The notes under the pieces: model-generated | What the model was told of the DNA's origin: nothing | Databases searched by the model: none | What the model saw: the letters and a program-made list of their open reading frames with translations, nothing else | Position numbers and translations under genes: made by a program | Shown: positions 17,131 to 26,266 of the stretch, piece after piece | Numbering within the stretch: position 1 is the first letter of the stretch | Layout: each line of letters starts with the position of its first letter | Assembly: GCF_028714215.1 (NCBI RefSeq) | Contig: NZ_JAQTMS010000004.1 | Span: forward strand, 102,121 to 166,120 | From: Rhodoferax sp. | GTDB lineage: Bacteria > Pseudomonadota > Gammaproteobacteria > Burkholderiales > Burkholderiaceae_C | DNA length: 64,000 bases | Direction of reading: 5' to 3'

Positions 17131-19194
17131 TCAGCCCACTACCGGCAGTTTCACGTCGTCCCGGCTGAAGACCGGGATGCGCTCCAGCGGCGCCGCCACC
17201 TCGATGCGCTGGCCGCCCGCGTAAGACTGGCCGCTCCAGACATCGGTCCAGCGACTGCCCGCCGGCAGGTAGACCGAGCGCGTGCGTGCCAGGTACTGCA
17301 AGACCGGCGCCACCAGCAGGTCGGGGCCGAACAAATGCTGGTCTTCCACCGTCCAGGCTTGCGGGTCGTCGGGGAATTCGAAGAACAGTGGTCGCAACGG
17401 CGGCGCGCCGGTCTCGCTGTAGGTCTTCATCTGCTGCATGGCGTAGGGGCGCAGGCGCTCGCGCATGAACATGTAGCTGGTGAGAATCTTGTAGATTTCC
17501 TCGCCCCAGGCCCAGACTTCGTTGTCGCCGCCGGTGTCGGTGAAGACCAGCACCGAATCCTTGCCATAGGGTTTGTCGGGCGCGTGCTCCAGTTGGGCCA
17601 CGTCGTTCGGGATGCGAAAGCCGTGCAACCGGAACACCGGGCAGAACACGGCCCACTGGAACCAGCGCACCAGCAGTTCACGGAATTCGGGCTTGGTGCC
17701 GTTGCCGTCGTAAAAACCGCCGATGTCGGTGGTCCACCAGCCAATGCCCGACAAGCCGGCGTTCAGGCCGCCGCGAATCTGGTCGCGAAAAGCCTGGAAG
17801 CTGGAGCGGATGTCGCCCGACCACAGCAGGCAGCCGTAGCGCTGGCTGCCGGCCCAGGCCGAGCGGCACAGGAACATGGCCTGGGTCTCGCCAATCTTTT
17901 GCATGCCTTCAAAAAAGGCGCGCGTGTGAAACAGCGGGTAGGCGTTCAGCAGTTCCGAGCCGGTGCCCAGGTGCAGACGCATCAGCTCGGGATTGACCGG
18001 ACGCACCTCTGGCTCGCACGAGTCCAGCCAGTAACCCTTGATGCCGTAAGCGTGGTAGTTCTGGCGCACCTGCTCGAAGACGAACTCGCGCGCCTGCGGA
18101 TGCGTCGGGTCGTAATAGGTCACCGGCACCTTGTACAGCGGTCCGGTGTCGGTATCGATGAAGGGTTTGAACACCGGCATGCCGCGCGCTGCCTGGATCA
18201 GCCAGCCCTCGTCGTTCATCTTGGTGTAGGTGTCGGCATTCGGGTTCACCGTGGGCCAGATCGAGACCATGACTTCGACCCCCATGGCCTTCAGCTCGGC
18301 CACCATCGCCGCCGGGTCGGGCCAAGCCACCGGGTCGAACTTCCACTCGCCTTGTTTGGTCCAATGGAAAAAGTCGATCACGATGCAGGCCAGCGGGATC
18401 TTGCGCCGCTGGTGCTCGCGCGCCACGGCCAGCAGCTCTTGCTGGTTGCGGTAGCGCAGCCGGCACTGCCAGAAGCCGCTGGCCCAGTAGGGAAAGTCGG
18501 GGGCATGGCCGGTGACTTCGGCGTAGTTGCGCAGCAGCTCGGCCGGGTTGCCGGCGCTGATCCAGTAATCGAGTTGCTGCGCCGCGTCAGCCACCCAACG
18601 TGTCAGGGAATGGCCGAACTCGACGCGCCCGACCGCCGGGCTGTTCCACAGGAAGCCATAGCCCAGACTGCTGACGGCAAACGGAATGCTGACCTCGGCA
18701 TTGCGTTGCAGCAGTTCCAGCACGCAGCCCTTCTGGTCGAGCCGGCCATGCTGGCGCTGGCCCATGCCGTAGATGCGCTCATCGGGTGCCGACTTGAAGG
18801 TCGCCTCGATGCGCCAGCTTTCATAGGCGTTGGCGCTGAAAGCCCGGGGCCCCGGCCAGGCGAAATGGCTGCGCTGTTCGGACAGCAACTCACGGCCGGT
18901 CCGCACATCGATGAAACGCAGATGCAGTTCCTGGCGCGGTTCGCCGTGCGGGTAGACCATGGTGACCTCGGCACGCACCTCGCCTTGTGTGACGCTTGCG
19001 TTCAGGCCCACCACTTCGACCACCGGGTTGGCCGCCGGGCGCGGCAGCAGCGCCGACAACTGGTCGTCACGAAACTCACGCGCCGGCGTGGCGCGCACGC
19101 GCAGTCCCTGGCCCCAGCCCTGGATCAGCAAAGTCTCGCGGTTCATGCGGCACTCAAGGCCATCGGGCCTGACGGTAAACAGAGGGGTTGTCAT
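17131..19194 (-). CDS. Glycoside hydrolase family 31, probable cytoplasmic alpha-xylosidase
   Basis: A 687-residue GH31 enzyme. The catalytic TIM barrel carries the nucleophile aspartate at about residue 391 in GYWLDSCEPE and the acid/base aspartate at about 461 in LLWSGDIRSS, spaced much as in E. coli YicI. The N-terminal beta-sandwich includes ERIYGMGQRQHG. There is no signal peptide, so substrates must be imported first. An AGGAGC ribosome site precedes the ATG. Its position between a sugar importer and xylB suggests release of xylose from alpha-xylosides such as isoprimeverose or xyloglucan fragments. GH31 also contains alpha-glucosidases, so the xylosidase call rests mainly on context and the YicI-like architecture. 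Confidence 0.85.
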   Translation of the reverse strand: MTTPLFTVRPDGLECRMNRETLLIQGWGQGLRVRATPAREFRDDQLSALLPRPAANPVVEVVGLNASVTQGEVRAEVTMVYPHGEPRQELHLRFIDVRTGRELLSEQRSHFAWPGPRAFSANAYESWRIEATFKSAPDERIYGMGQRQHGRLDQKGCVLELLQRNAEVSIPFAVSSLGYGFLWNSPAVGRVEFGHSLTRWVADAAQQLDYWISAGNPAELLRNYAEVTGHAPDFPYWASGFWQCRLRYRNQQELLAVAREHQRRKIPLACIVIDFFHWTKQGEWKFDPVAWPDPAAMVAELKAMGVEVMVSIWPTVNPNADTYTKMNDEGWLIQAARGMPVFKPFIDTDTGPLYKVPVTYYDPTHPQAREFVFEQVRQNYHAYGIKGYWLDSCEPEVRPVNPELMRLHLGTGSELLNAYPLFHTRAFFEGMQKIGETQAMFLCRSAWAGSQRYGCLLWSGDIRSSFQAFRDQIRGGLNAGLSGIGWWTTDIGGFYDGNGTKPEFRELLVRWFQWAVFCPVFRLHGFRIPNDVAQLEHAPDKPYGKDSVLVFTDTGGDNEVWAWGEEIYKILTSYMFMRERLRPYAMQQMKTYSETGAPPLRPLFFEFPDDPQAWTVEDQHLFGPDLLVAPVLQYLARTRSVYLPAGSRWTDVWSGQSYAGGQRIEVAAPLERIPVFSRDDVKLPVVG

Positions 19195-19219
19195 GGAATA
19201 TTGCTCCTGATAGGGTGGG

Positions 19220-20074
19220 TTACTTCAGCGCGCCCGAGGTCAAGCCGCTGACGATGCGTTTTTGCAGCGCGACGAAAATGATCAAAACCGGCAGCACCAT
19301 GACTGTGGCGAAGGCCATCGCATTGCCCCAGTCGGAATAATCGGCACCGACGAAACCGTACAGACCGACGGTGGCCGGTTGCATGGACTGCTTGTTCATC
19401 AGCGATACCGGGTAGACAAACTCGCCGTAGGCTTGCAGGAACACCAGCGAGCCGACCACGATGTAGCCGACCCGTGCCAGCGGCAGTGTCACGCGCAGAA
19501 AAGCCATCAAGCGCGAGCAGCCGTCGACCCGCGCCGCCTCTTCGATCTCGATCGGGATCTGCGCGAAGGTGGTGCGCAACATGATCACGGCAAACGGCAA
19601 GGTCTTCGAGGTGGTCGCCAGGATCACGGCGCTGTAGGTGTTGACCAGGTCGAGCTGGCGCAGGATGACGAACATGGGGGTCACCAGCAAGGGCGGCGGC
19701 AGCACCTGCGACAGCATCACGCCGACCAGTACGGCATCCATCCAGATCGAGCGCACGCGCGACAAGGCGTAGGCCGATCCGGTGGCCAGCAGCAGCGTCA
19801 AGGTGGTCGCGCCGCCGGCAATCAGGAAGCTGTTGGCGAGGTAGCGCCCGACGTTCTCGCGCTCGAAGATCCAGCGGAAGGCGGCCAGCGTCGGTTCGTG
19901 CGGAAACAGCGTCGGCGTTGCGGCGTTCACTTCGCCGGCCGTCTTCAGCGCCGAGACCACCATCCAATAGACCGGAAACAGATAGGTCGAGGCGATCAGC
20001 AAGCCCAAGCCCAGCAGCAGCCACTGGCGTAGCGGAATGGGATCGCGCTGCGGGGTGGGAAGAATCTTTTCCAT
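19220..20074 (-). CDS. Sugar ABC transporter permease, MalG type (CUT1)
   Basis: A 284-residue inner membrane permease with about six transmembrane helices. The start at 20074 has a GAGG ribosome site and begins MEKILPTPQRD; the longer open frame overlaps the upstream permease. The EAA loop that docks on the ATPase appears as EIEEAARVDGCSRLMAFLRV followed by TLPLARVG, the form seen in MalG-type permeases. It starts 7 bases after the stop of the companion permease. Together with the next three genes it forms a binding-protein-dependent importer of the carbohydrate uptake transporter 1 class. Confidence 0.93.
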   Translation of the reverse strand: MEKILPTPQRDPIPLRQWLLLGLGLLIASTYLFPVYWMVVSALKTAGEVNAATPTLFPHEPTLAAFRWIFERENVGRYLANSFLIAGGATTLTLLLATGSAYALSRVRSIWMDAVLVGVMLSQVLPPPLLVTPMFVILRQLDLVNTYSAVILATTSKTLPFAVIMLRTTFAQIPIEIEEAARVDGCSRLMAFLRVTLPLARVGYIVVGSLVFLQAYGEFVYPVSLMNKQSMQPATVGLYGFVGADYSDWGNAMAFATVMVLPVLIIFVALQKRIVSGLTSGALK

Positions 20075-20081
20075 GCTCGCC

Positions 20082-21080
20082 TCAGAACCTGGTTTCGGCG
20101 CGCACGCTGCGCACGAACACCAGCGCCACCAGGAAAACGATCGCCAGCATGGCAGTCGAGATCGCGGCGCCGGTGCCGAAATCAAAAACCTCGAACGACA
20201 GCCGGTACGACCAAACCGGGAAGATGTTGCTGGCGTCGACCGGGCCACCGTGCGTCATGGTCCAGATCAGGTCGAAGGCGCGCATGGTGTAGACCGTGGT
20301 CAGCGCCACCAGTGCGTACAGCGTAGGCGCCAGCAAGGGCAAGGTGATCGAGAAAAAACGGCGCACCGGTCCGGCGCCATCGAGCGCGGCGGCCTCCAGG
20401 ATGTCCTGGGGAATGCCGGCCAGGCCGGCCGCGATCAGGATCATGTTGAAAGGCAGGCCGAACCAGATGTTGGCCGCCATCACCGAGACCAGCGCCATCT
20501 CCGGGTCCGACAGCCAGTAGATCTTGCCGGCCACCAGTCCCAGCGACTGCAGCATGAAATTGACGATGCCGTTGTCGGATATCAGCATCCATTTCCAGAC
20601 CGCGCCTATCACCAGGGGCGGCAGCATCCAGCCGGCCAGAATGACGCCGCGCAGCCAGCCGGCACCGGGAAAACGCTGCGCGAAGTAGAGGGCCAGTCCG
20701 AGTCCACCCAGGCATTGCAGCACGACGTTGCCGATCACGAAGTTGGCCGTGTTGCGGGCGACTACCCAGAACAGCGGGTCGTCCAGCAGCTTGGCGTAGT
20801 TGGCCAGGCCGACGAAGGGCCGGTCCATGCTGCGCAGGTTGCCGACGTTGACTTCCTGAAAGCTCATCACCAGGTTGTAGACAACCGGGTAGCCGATAAA
20901 GAGCGCCAGGAACGCGACCGTGGCGCCCACCAGTACCGGCCAGATCCAGCGCGAGTCGAGCGCACGGTCGATCCGCCGCCGCAGCGACGCGCGATCAAGC
21001 GCTGGAGCAGGTGCGCGGGAAATGGATTGCACGGATGGAGGACGGGTGGGGTTCAGGCCAACGGCCGGCACGCGGCCCAT
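20082..21080 (-). CDS. Sugar ABC transporter permease, MalF type (CUT1)
   Basis: A 332-residue permease with six predicted helices, the first being WIWPVLVGATVAFLALFIGY. The EAA motif is DILEAAALDGAGPVRRFFSI followed by TLPLLAP. The N-terminal 40 residues (GRVPAVGLNPTRPPSV...) are polar and may be partly untranslated, since no strong ribosome site was seen before 21080 and no alternative ATG lies close. It heteropairs with the MalG-type permease encoded immediately downstream. Confidence 0.92.
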   Translation of the reverse strand: MGRVPAVGLNPTRPPSVQSISRAPAPALDRASLRRRIDRALDSRWIWPVLVGATVAFLALFIGYPVVYNLVMSFQEVNVGNLRSMDRPFVGLANYAKLLDDPLFWVVARNTANFVIGNVVLQCLGGLGLALYFAQRFPGAGWLRGVILAGWMLPPLVIGAVWKWMLISDNGIVNFMLQSLGLVAGKIYWLSDPEMALVSVMAANIWFGLPFNMILIAAGLAGIPQDILEAAALDGAGPVRRFFSITLPLLAPTLYALVALTTVYTMRAFDLIWTMTHGGPVDASNIFPVWSYRLSFEVFDFGTGAAISTAMLAIVFLVALVFVRSVRAETRF

Positions 21081-21110
21081 GATGGGCGCGTGCTTGGGCC
21101 TACAGAAGCG

Positions 21111-22358
21111 TTAGTGGGTGGCGGTCGGCAACGGGCTCTTTTGCAGCAAGGGTGCAATCACCTTGGAGGCTTTTTCCAGCGCTTGCGCGGGCTTGGAGCG
21201 GCCGGTCAGAGCTTCCTGAATGGCGGTCTGCACGGCGGCCGAAATGGCGGGCCAATCGGGGTGCGGACCACGTGGACGGGCAAACTCCATCTGTTTCTTG
21301 AAGGCGGCATAGGCGGCCGGAAATTGCGGGTTGTCAATCACCACGTTGGGCGACGGCGGCAACCGGCCACCGAGCCAGGCCTGCGCCATCTGCGGCTGCA
21401 TCGACATGAACTCGATCACCTTGAAAGCACCGGCCTTGTTTTTTGCACCCTTCGGAATGCCCCAGACAAAGCCACCCAGTGCCGAGGCCTGGATGTTCTT
21501 GCCGTCACGCACCGGCAGCGGCGCGACGCGCCAGTCGAACTTGGCGTCCTTGGTGCGCTGCAGTTCCCACGGACCGCTGATGACCATGGCCGAGCCGCCG
21601 CCGATCCAGGCGCTGGTCATCTCGAATTGGCGTTTGATCAAGGCATCTTTCGAGACCTGCTCTTTCGCCACCAGGTCGGTCCACACCTGTAGTGCCGCCA
21701 CCGCCTCGGGCGAGTTCAGGTTGTTCAGACTGCCGCCGGCCTGTTCCAGCCAGGGCAGCCACTGGAAAGTGCCTTCCTCGCTCTGCACTGCCGAGAACCC
21801 CAGGCCATAGACATTCTTGCTCTTGTCGGTCAGCTTGGCCGTGGCGGCCAGCAGCTCGGACCAGGTCTTGGGCGGTTTGTCGGGGTCCAGTCCCTTGGCC
21901 TTGAACATGTCGGCGTTGTAGTACAGCGCGATGGTGTTGGCCTCGCCCGGTACCGCCCACTGGCGGCCCTTCCACTGGGACACGCCCCAACTGCCCTTGT
22001 AGAAATTGTCGGCTTTGATGACGCTCGACTTGGCCACCAGATCGGTCAGATCTTCCAGCGCGCCCTGGCTGGCGAAGCTTGCCGTCGTCGGATTGTCGAT
22101 CGTGATCAGGTCAGGCACGTCGCCAGTTGCGATGCCCTTGACCAGCTGCTGCGACAGTTGCCCGAACGGTATGAACTTGTGATCGATCTGGGCGCCCGGG
22201 TTGGCGTCGTTCCAGCGCTTGATGTTGATCAGGCCGGTCTCGGTCGGCTGGCCGAAGATGTGCCACATCGTGACGGTCTGTGCGCTGGCTGGCACGGCGA
22301 CAAAAGCGGCGGTAGCGATACCGAGCCCAAGTGCGGTTCTGCGGGTCCAGGGGGTCAT
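21111..22358 (-). CDS. Extracellular sugar-binding protein of ABC importer (family 1)
   Basis: A 415-residue periplasmic receptor of solute-binding protein family 1, the MalE/UgpB-like group. The start at 22358 is fixed by an AAAGGAG ribosome site; the upstream extension of the frame is unlikely to be translated. The signal peptide has an arginine pair (TRRTALGLGIATAAFVAVPA) and cleaves near ASAQ; export by Sec or Tat cannot be decided. The body begins VTMWHIFGQPTE and includes the conserved ALGGFVWGIPKGAKNK segment near residue 300. Its ligand is likely xylose-containing oligosaccharide, judged by operon context only. Confidence 0.92.
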   Translation of the reverse strand: MTPWTRRTALGLGIATAAFVAVPASAQTVTMWHIFGQPTETGLINIKRWNDANPGAQIDHKFIPFGQLSQQLVKGIATGDVPDLITIDNPTTASFASQGALEDLTDLVAKSSVIKADNFYKGSWGVSQWKGRQWAVPGEANTIALYYNADMFKAKGLDPDKPPKTWSELLAATAKLTDKSKNVYGLGFSAVQSEEGTFQWLPWLEQAGGSLNNLNSPEAVAALQVWTDLVAKEQVSKDALIKRQFEMTSAWIGGGSAMVISGPWELQRTKDAKFDWRVAPLPVRDGKNIQASALGGFVWGIPKGAKNKAGAFKVIEFMSMQPQMAQAWLGGRLPPSPNVVIDNPQFPAAYAAFKKQMEFARPRGPHPDWPAISAAVQTAIQEALTGRSKPAQALEKASKVIAPLLQKSPLPTATH

Positions 22359-22408
22359 GATCTTGTCTCCTTTGGTTGAACGGTTAACTGGGAACAGGGG
22401 TAGGGGCT

Positions 22409-23476
22409 TCAACGGCGAAGCGCGGCGCCGGTGTCGGCGTCGAAGTAATGCAGGTGGTCCGGGTCCAGCGCCAGGCGCAAGCTGTCGCCCGGGACCGGAC
22501 GGGCGCGTTCGCGCACACTGACGGTGAGCGGCGTGCCGCTCACTTCACAAACAATGTGGGTGTCCATGCCGGTCGGCTCGACCGACACCACGCGGGCCTC
22601 AAAGGCCAGCGCTTCGGCGGCGCCGGCCAGGCGCGCATGCTCGGGCCGTACCCCCAGGGTGATTCGGCGGCCCGGCGCAACCGGACACGGCAGCGGCAGG
22701 CGCAGCCCACCATCGACCATCAGGGTGGCGTCCGCTTGCGCGCTGCCGGTCAGGAAATTCATGGCTGGCGAGCCGATGAAGCCGGCCACAAACAGATTGG
22801 CCGGCCGGTCGTACAAGTCCTCGGGGCTGCCGACCTGCTCGATACGGCCGGCGTTCATGACAACGATGCGGTCGGCCATGGTCATGGCTTCGATCTGGTC
22901 GTGCGTGACATAGATGCTGGTGCTGGCAAGTCGATGGTGCAGCGCCTTGATCTCGGTGCGCATCTGCACCCGCAGCTTGGCGTCCAGATTGGACAGCGGC
23001 TCGTCGAACAGAAACACGCGCGGCTGGCGCACCATGGCCCGGCCCATCGCAACACGCTGGCGCTGGCCGCCCGAGAGCTGGCCCGGCAGACGCGCCAGCA
23101 AGGCGCCGAGGTTGAGCATGGCGGCTGCCTGCTGCACCTTCTCGGTGATCACGCTGGCGGCCAGACGGTGCAGGCGCAAGCCGAAGCTCATGTTTTGCTG
23201 CACGTTCATGTGGGGATAGAGCGCGTAGCTCTGAAACACCATGGCCACATCGCGGTGCATGGGCGGCATGTCGTTGACCCGTTCGCCGCCAATCGCGATA
23301 TCGCCGGCAGTGACGCTTTCCAGCCCGGCGATCATGCGCAGCAGCGTCGATTTGCCGCAGCCCGACGGTCCCACCAGCGTGACGAACTCGCGGTCGGCAA
23401 TTTCCAGGTCCACGCCCGGCAACACCGATACGCTGCCGTAGCGTTTGTGGACCCCGCGAATCGAAACTGATGCCAT
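22409..23476 (-). CDS. Sugar ABC transporter ATPase, MalK/UgpC type
   Basis: A 355-residue ATPase that energises the CUT1 importer. It shows Walker A GPSGCGKSTLL, Q-loop VFQSYALYPHM, signature LSGGQRQRVAMGRAM, Walker B VFLFDEPLSNLD and the switch histidine in IYVTHDQIEAM. The C-terminal region (about 240-355) has TOBE-like strands (TLGVRPEHARL) as in MalK. The ATG at 23476 begins MASVSIRGVHKRYG; upstream codons of the open frame do not resemble the family. It lies between xylA and the binding-protein gene. Confidence 0.94.
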   Translation of the reverse strand: MASVSIRGVHKRYGSVSVLPGVDLEIADREFVTLVGPSGCGKSTLLRMIAGLESVTAGDIAIGGERVNDMPPMHRDVAMVFQSYALYPHMNVQQNMSFGLRLHRLAASVITEKVQQAAAMLNLGALLARLPGQLSGGQRQRVAMGRAMVRQPRVFLFDEPLSNLDAKLRVQMRTEIKALHHRLASTSIYVTHDQIEAMTMADRIVVMNAGRIEQVGSPEDLYDRPANLFVAGFIGSPAMNFLTGSAQADATLMVDGGLRLPLPCPVAPGRRITLGVRPEHARLAGAAEALAFEARVVSVEPTGMDTHIVCEVSGTPLTVSVRERARPVPGDSLRLALDPDHLHYFDADTGAALRR

Positions 23477-23522
23477 CTGGTCGGATTTCCCGTTGTTTCT
23501 TCTTGCGCAATACCGGCGGCAC

Positions 23523-24836
23523 TCAGCCAAACAAGGCCTGATTGACACTGGCCTCCAGCATTTCCTGGCGCCCACTCACCGGTTGCGGTGCCAGACCTCG
23601 CTCGGTGGCCAGGCCGGCCAGAGTGGCCAGGGTGTGATCGCCGGCGAGGATCGCACGTCCCAGCTCGGAGCTCCAGTTGGCATAGCGTTGACTGCGGAAG
23701 TCGCCAAGAAAGTCGCGCTGGACCAATTGGGCTGCTTTTTCCAGCGCCAGGGCGAGTGTATCGATGGCGCCGATGTGGGCGTGAAAAAGATCCTCCAGGC
23801 CCAGACTCTGGCGTCGCACCTTGGCGTCGAAGTTGAAACCGCCCTGACCCAGGCCGCCGCCCTTGAGGATTTCGTAGAGCACCAGGGAAAGTTCCTCGAC
23901 GCTGTTGGGGAACTGGTCGGTGTCCCAGCCGTTCTGTGGGTCGCCGCGGTTGGCATCGACGCTGCCGAAGATGCCCAGCGCTATCGCGGTTGCCACTTCG
24001 TGGTGAAAACTGTGGCCGGCCAGGGTGGCATGATTGGCTTCGATGTTGAGCTTGATCTCGCCCTCCAGTCCGAACTCCTGCAGAAAGCCGTGCACCGTGG
24101 CGACGTCGCGGTCGTACTGGTACTTGGTCGGTTCATGCGGTTTGGGCTCGATCAGCAACTGCCCCTGGAAGCCTATGCTGTGCTTGTGTTCAACCACCAT
24201 CTGCATGAAACGCCCGAGTTGCTTGCGCTCGCGCAGCAGGTCGGTGTTGAGCAGCGTGTCGTAGCCCTCGCGGCCGCCCCACAGCACGTAGTTGGCGCCA
24301 CCCAGCCTCTGCGTGGCGTTCATGGCACTGAACACCTGCGTTGCCGCGCAGGCAAAGACTTCGGGGTCCGGGTTGGTGGCTGCGCCGGCGGCGTAGCGCG
24401 GGTGGCCGAACAGGTTGGCGGTACCCCACAGCAACTTGACGCCGGTGCGTTCCTGGTGCTGGCCCATCAGGTCGACGATTTGGTCCTGGTTACTGCGGTA
24501 TTCGTTCAAGGTCGCACCGTCCGGCGCGGCGTCGGTATCGTGAAAAGTGTAGTAGGGCAGACCCAGCTTCTGGAAGAATTCGAACGCCGCTTCGGCTTTG
24601 CGTTGGGCCTGTAGCATCGGCTCGGCGGCAAACCAGGGCCGCAGGAAGACGGCGTCGCCAAACACATCGGCACCGGGCGAGCAGAAGCTGTGCCAATAGC
24701 AAACCGCCATGCGCAAATGTTCCTGCATGGTTTTGCCCAGCAGCACGCGCTGGGCGTCGTAATGACGAAAGGCAAAGGCCGAGCGGCTGGCAGGCCCTTC
24801 GTAGCCGACGCGGTCAACGAAATCGAATACGCTCAT
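23523..24836 (-). CDS. xylA: Xylose isomerase
   Basis: A 437-residue metal-dependent isomerase converting D-xylose to D-xylulose. Active-site elements are visible in order: catalytic histidine in [11 protein letters not shown], metal and substrate ligands in [16 protein letters not shown], then [17 protein letters not shown] and [15 protein letters not shown]. The length fits the long class II enzymes of proteobacteria. A GGAGA ribosome site lies 9 bases before the ATG. It is the first gene of the minus-strand operon and divergent from xylR. Confidence 0.97.
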   Translation of the reverse strand: MSVFDFVDRVGYEGPASRSAFAFRHYDAQRVLLGKTMQEHLRMAVCYWHSFCSPGADVFGDAVFLRPWFAAEPMLQAQRKAEAAFEFFQKLGLPYYTFHDTDAAPDGATLNEYRSNQDQIVDLMGQHQERTGVKLLWGTANLFGHPRYAAGAATNPDPEVFACAATQVFSAMNATQRLGGANYVLWGGREGYDTLLNTDLLRERKQLGRFMQMVVEHKHSIGFQGQLLIEPKPHEPTKYQYDRDVATVHGFLQEFGLEGEIKLNIEANHATLAGHSFHHEVATAIALGIFGSVDANRGDPQNGWDTDQFPNSVEELSLVLYEILKGGGLGQGGFNFDAKVRRQSLGLEDLFHAHIGAIDTLALALEKAAQLVQRDFLGDFRSQRYANWSSELGRAILAGDHTLATLAGLATERGLAPQPVSGRQEMLEASVNQALFG

Positions 24837-24982
24837 CGTGAATGTCTCCTGGTCCCCGTTGCCGTTTCCGGCGGCAGCGAGGCGCTGGTGGGTGAAGGCG
24901 CCGGAGCACCGGCTGGCACCTCGACAACTTGCCTGATCTTAGGGTTGGCAGGGTCGTCTGCCTATTGTGAAATCCGCCGACT
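24837..24982. promoter_or_regulatory. Divergent xylA-xylR control region
   Basis: This 146-base region separates the divergent xyl operon and xylR and must hold the promoters of both. A TTGTGA (24965) with a TATCGT-like element 16 bases later is a weak candidate for xylR, although it would overlap the ATG at 24983. No clear repeated XylR half-sites could be picked out by eye. Confidence 0.4.
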
Positions 24983-26230
24983 ATGGTATCGTTTCTGGCG
25001 CAATCCACCTCGGAAAAACCCTTGTCCACCCAGCCTGTCAAGCAAGCCCCATCGGCACGCCGGCCACAACGCCGACCGCACCGCATTGCCCTGCTGTTCA
25101 ATGCCAACAAGATCTACGATCGCGAGATCATCGCGGGCATAGGCGGCTACTTGCGTTCAACCCGCGAAGAGTGGGATTTGCTGGTCGAGGAGGACTTCCG
25201 GGCCCGCTTGGCCGGCATCGCCCAATGGCAGGGAGATGGATTTATCGCCGACTACGATGACCCCAGCATTGGCGAGGCTTTGGCCGGTACCACGCTGCCG
25301 GTGGTGGCGGTGGGCGGCTCCTATGCCGATGCTTCCAGCTATCCCAAGGGCATGCCTTACGTGGCCACCGACAACTTCCTGCTGGTGAAGCTGGCGCATG
25401 ACCATCTGGTCGAAGCCGGTCTGCCGCGGATCGCGCTGTACAGCGTGCCGCCAGCGGCCGGCAACCGCTGGGCCCAGGAGCGGGAAAAAGCCTTCGCCCA
25501 GTTGGCGCCGCAAGGTCGCATCTACTGTGGCATACAAACCAGCGTGGTTCAGTGGAACAGCGCGATCAAACATCTGGTCGAATGGATCTTGTCACTGCCC
25601 AAACCGGTAGGCATCATCGCCATCACCGACGCGCGTGCTCGGCACCTGATGCATGCCTGCATGGTCGCCGACGTGGCGGTTCCAGAGCAAGTGGCCATTG
25701 TCGGTATCGACAACGACCCTCTGACCCAGTCGCTGACCCGCATCGGACTGAGTTCGGTGCGCCAGGGCACCCACGAGATGGGTCGCACGGCGGCTCGGCT
25801 CTTGCACCAGATGCTGCATGGCACACCAATGGCCGGCAAGCGTGTGCTGGTGCCGCCCGCGGGCTTGAATGCGCAAGCTTCCAGCCGGCACACCCGGCCG
25901 TTCAGCGCCCATGTAATGAAGGCGCGCTATTACATTCGCCAGTACGGTTGCCAGGGCATCAAGAATGAGCAGGTGGCCGAGTATGTGGGTGTCTCGCGCT
26001 CGACGCTGGAACAATGCTTCCGCGTGGAGCTCGGGTCGACGGTGCATGCGGCATTGCTGGCGCACCGGCTGGAACTGGCGCAACAGCTGCTGCGCGACAC
26101 CGACCTGCGCGCCGCCGAGGTGGCTCAACGCGCCGGATTTACGACGCTGCAGTACATGTACGCGGTATTCAAGCGAGAGCTTGGCGTCACTCCCGCCGCC
26201 TACCGGCGGGGCGCTTTCCCCCTGCCTTGA
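24983..26230 (+). CDS. xylR: XylR-type transcriptional regulator of xylose use
   Basis: A 415-residue regulator that pairs an N-terminal sugar-binding domain of the LacI/periplasmic type (RIALLFNANKIYDREIIAGI to about residue 290, with VAIVGIDNDPLTQ) with a C-terminal AraC helix-turn-helix pair (YIRQYGCQGIKNEQVAEYVG, then RAAEVAQRAGFTTLQYMYAV). This fusion is the hallmark of E. coli-type XylR, which activates xyl genes when xylose binds. The start is uncertain: ATG at 24983 has no clear ribosome site, whereas an in-frame TTG at 25022 follows GGAAAAACCC. It is divergent from the operon it probably controls. Confidence 0.93.
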   Translation: MVSFLAQSTSEKPLSTQPVKQAPSARRPQRRPHRIALLFNANKIYDREIIAGIGGYLRSTREEWDLLVEEDFRARLAGIAQWQGDGFIADYDDPSIGEALAGTTLPVVAVGGSYADASSYPKGMPYVATDNFLLVKLAHDHLVEAGLPRIALYSVPPAAGNRWAQEREKAFAQLAPQGRIYCGIQTSVVQWNSAIKHLVEWILSLPKPVGIIAITDARARHLMHACMVADVAVPEQVAIVGIDNDPLTQSLTRIGLSSVRQGTHEMGRTAARLLHQMLHGTPMAGKRVLVPPAGLNAQASSRHTRPFSAHVMKARYYIRQYGCQGIKNEQVAEYVGVSRSTLEQCFRVELGSTVHAALLAHRLELAQQLLRDTDLRAAEVAQRAGFTTLQYMYAVFKRELGVTPAAYRRGAFPLP

Positions 26231-26244
26231 CACCTGATGAAGGC

Positions 26245-26259
26245 GCGCGCTTTGCGCGC
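26245..26259. terminator. GC hairpin between convergent xylR and GNAT genes
   Basis: Six perfect GC pairs (GCGCGC, TTT loop, GCGCGC) lie 15 bases after the xylR stop and 8 bases before the stop of the convergent gene. No T-run follows on either strand, so it may only be a weak terminator or a mere chance stem. Confidence 0.35.
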
Positions 26260-26266
26260 TAACGAA

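Noticed and set aside
16651..19251. An 866-codon plus-strand open frame opposite the GH31 and xylB genes
   Set aside because: The minus strand carries two intact enzymes with all active-site motifs; the plus-strand text is Arg/His/Gly-rich shadow sequence typical of GC-rich DNA.
20037..21692. A 551-codon plus-strand open frame opposite the ABC permease and binding-protein genes
   Set aside because: The minus-strand permeases have EAA loops and helices in order; the plus-strand frame is very rich in Gln, Arg and His and crosses two gene boundaries.
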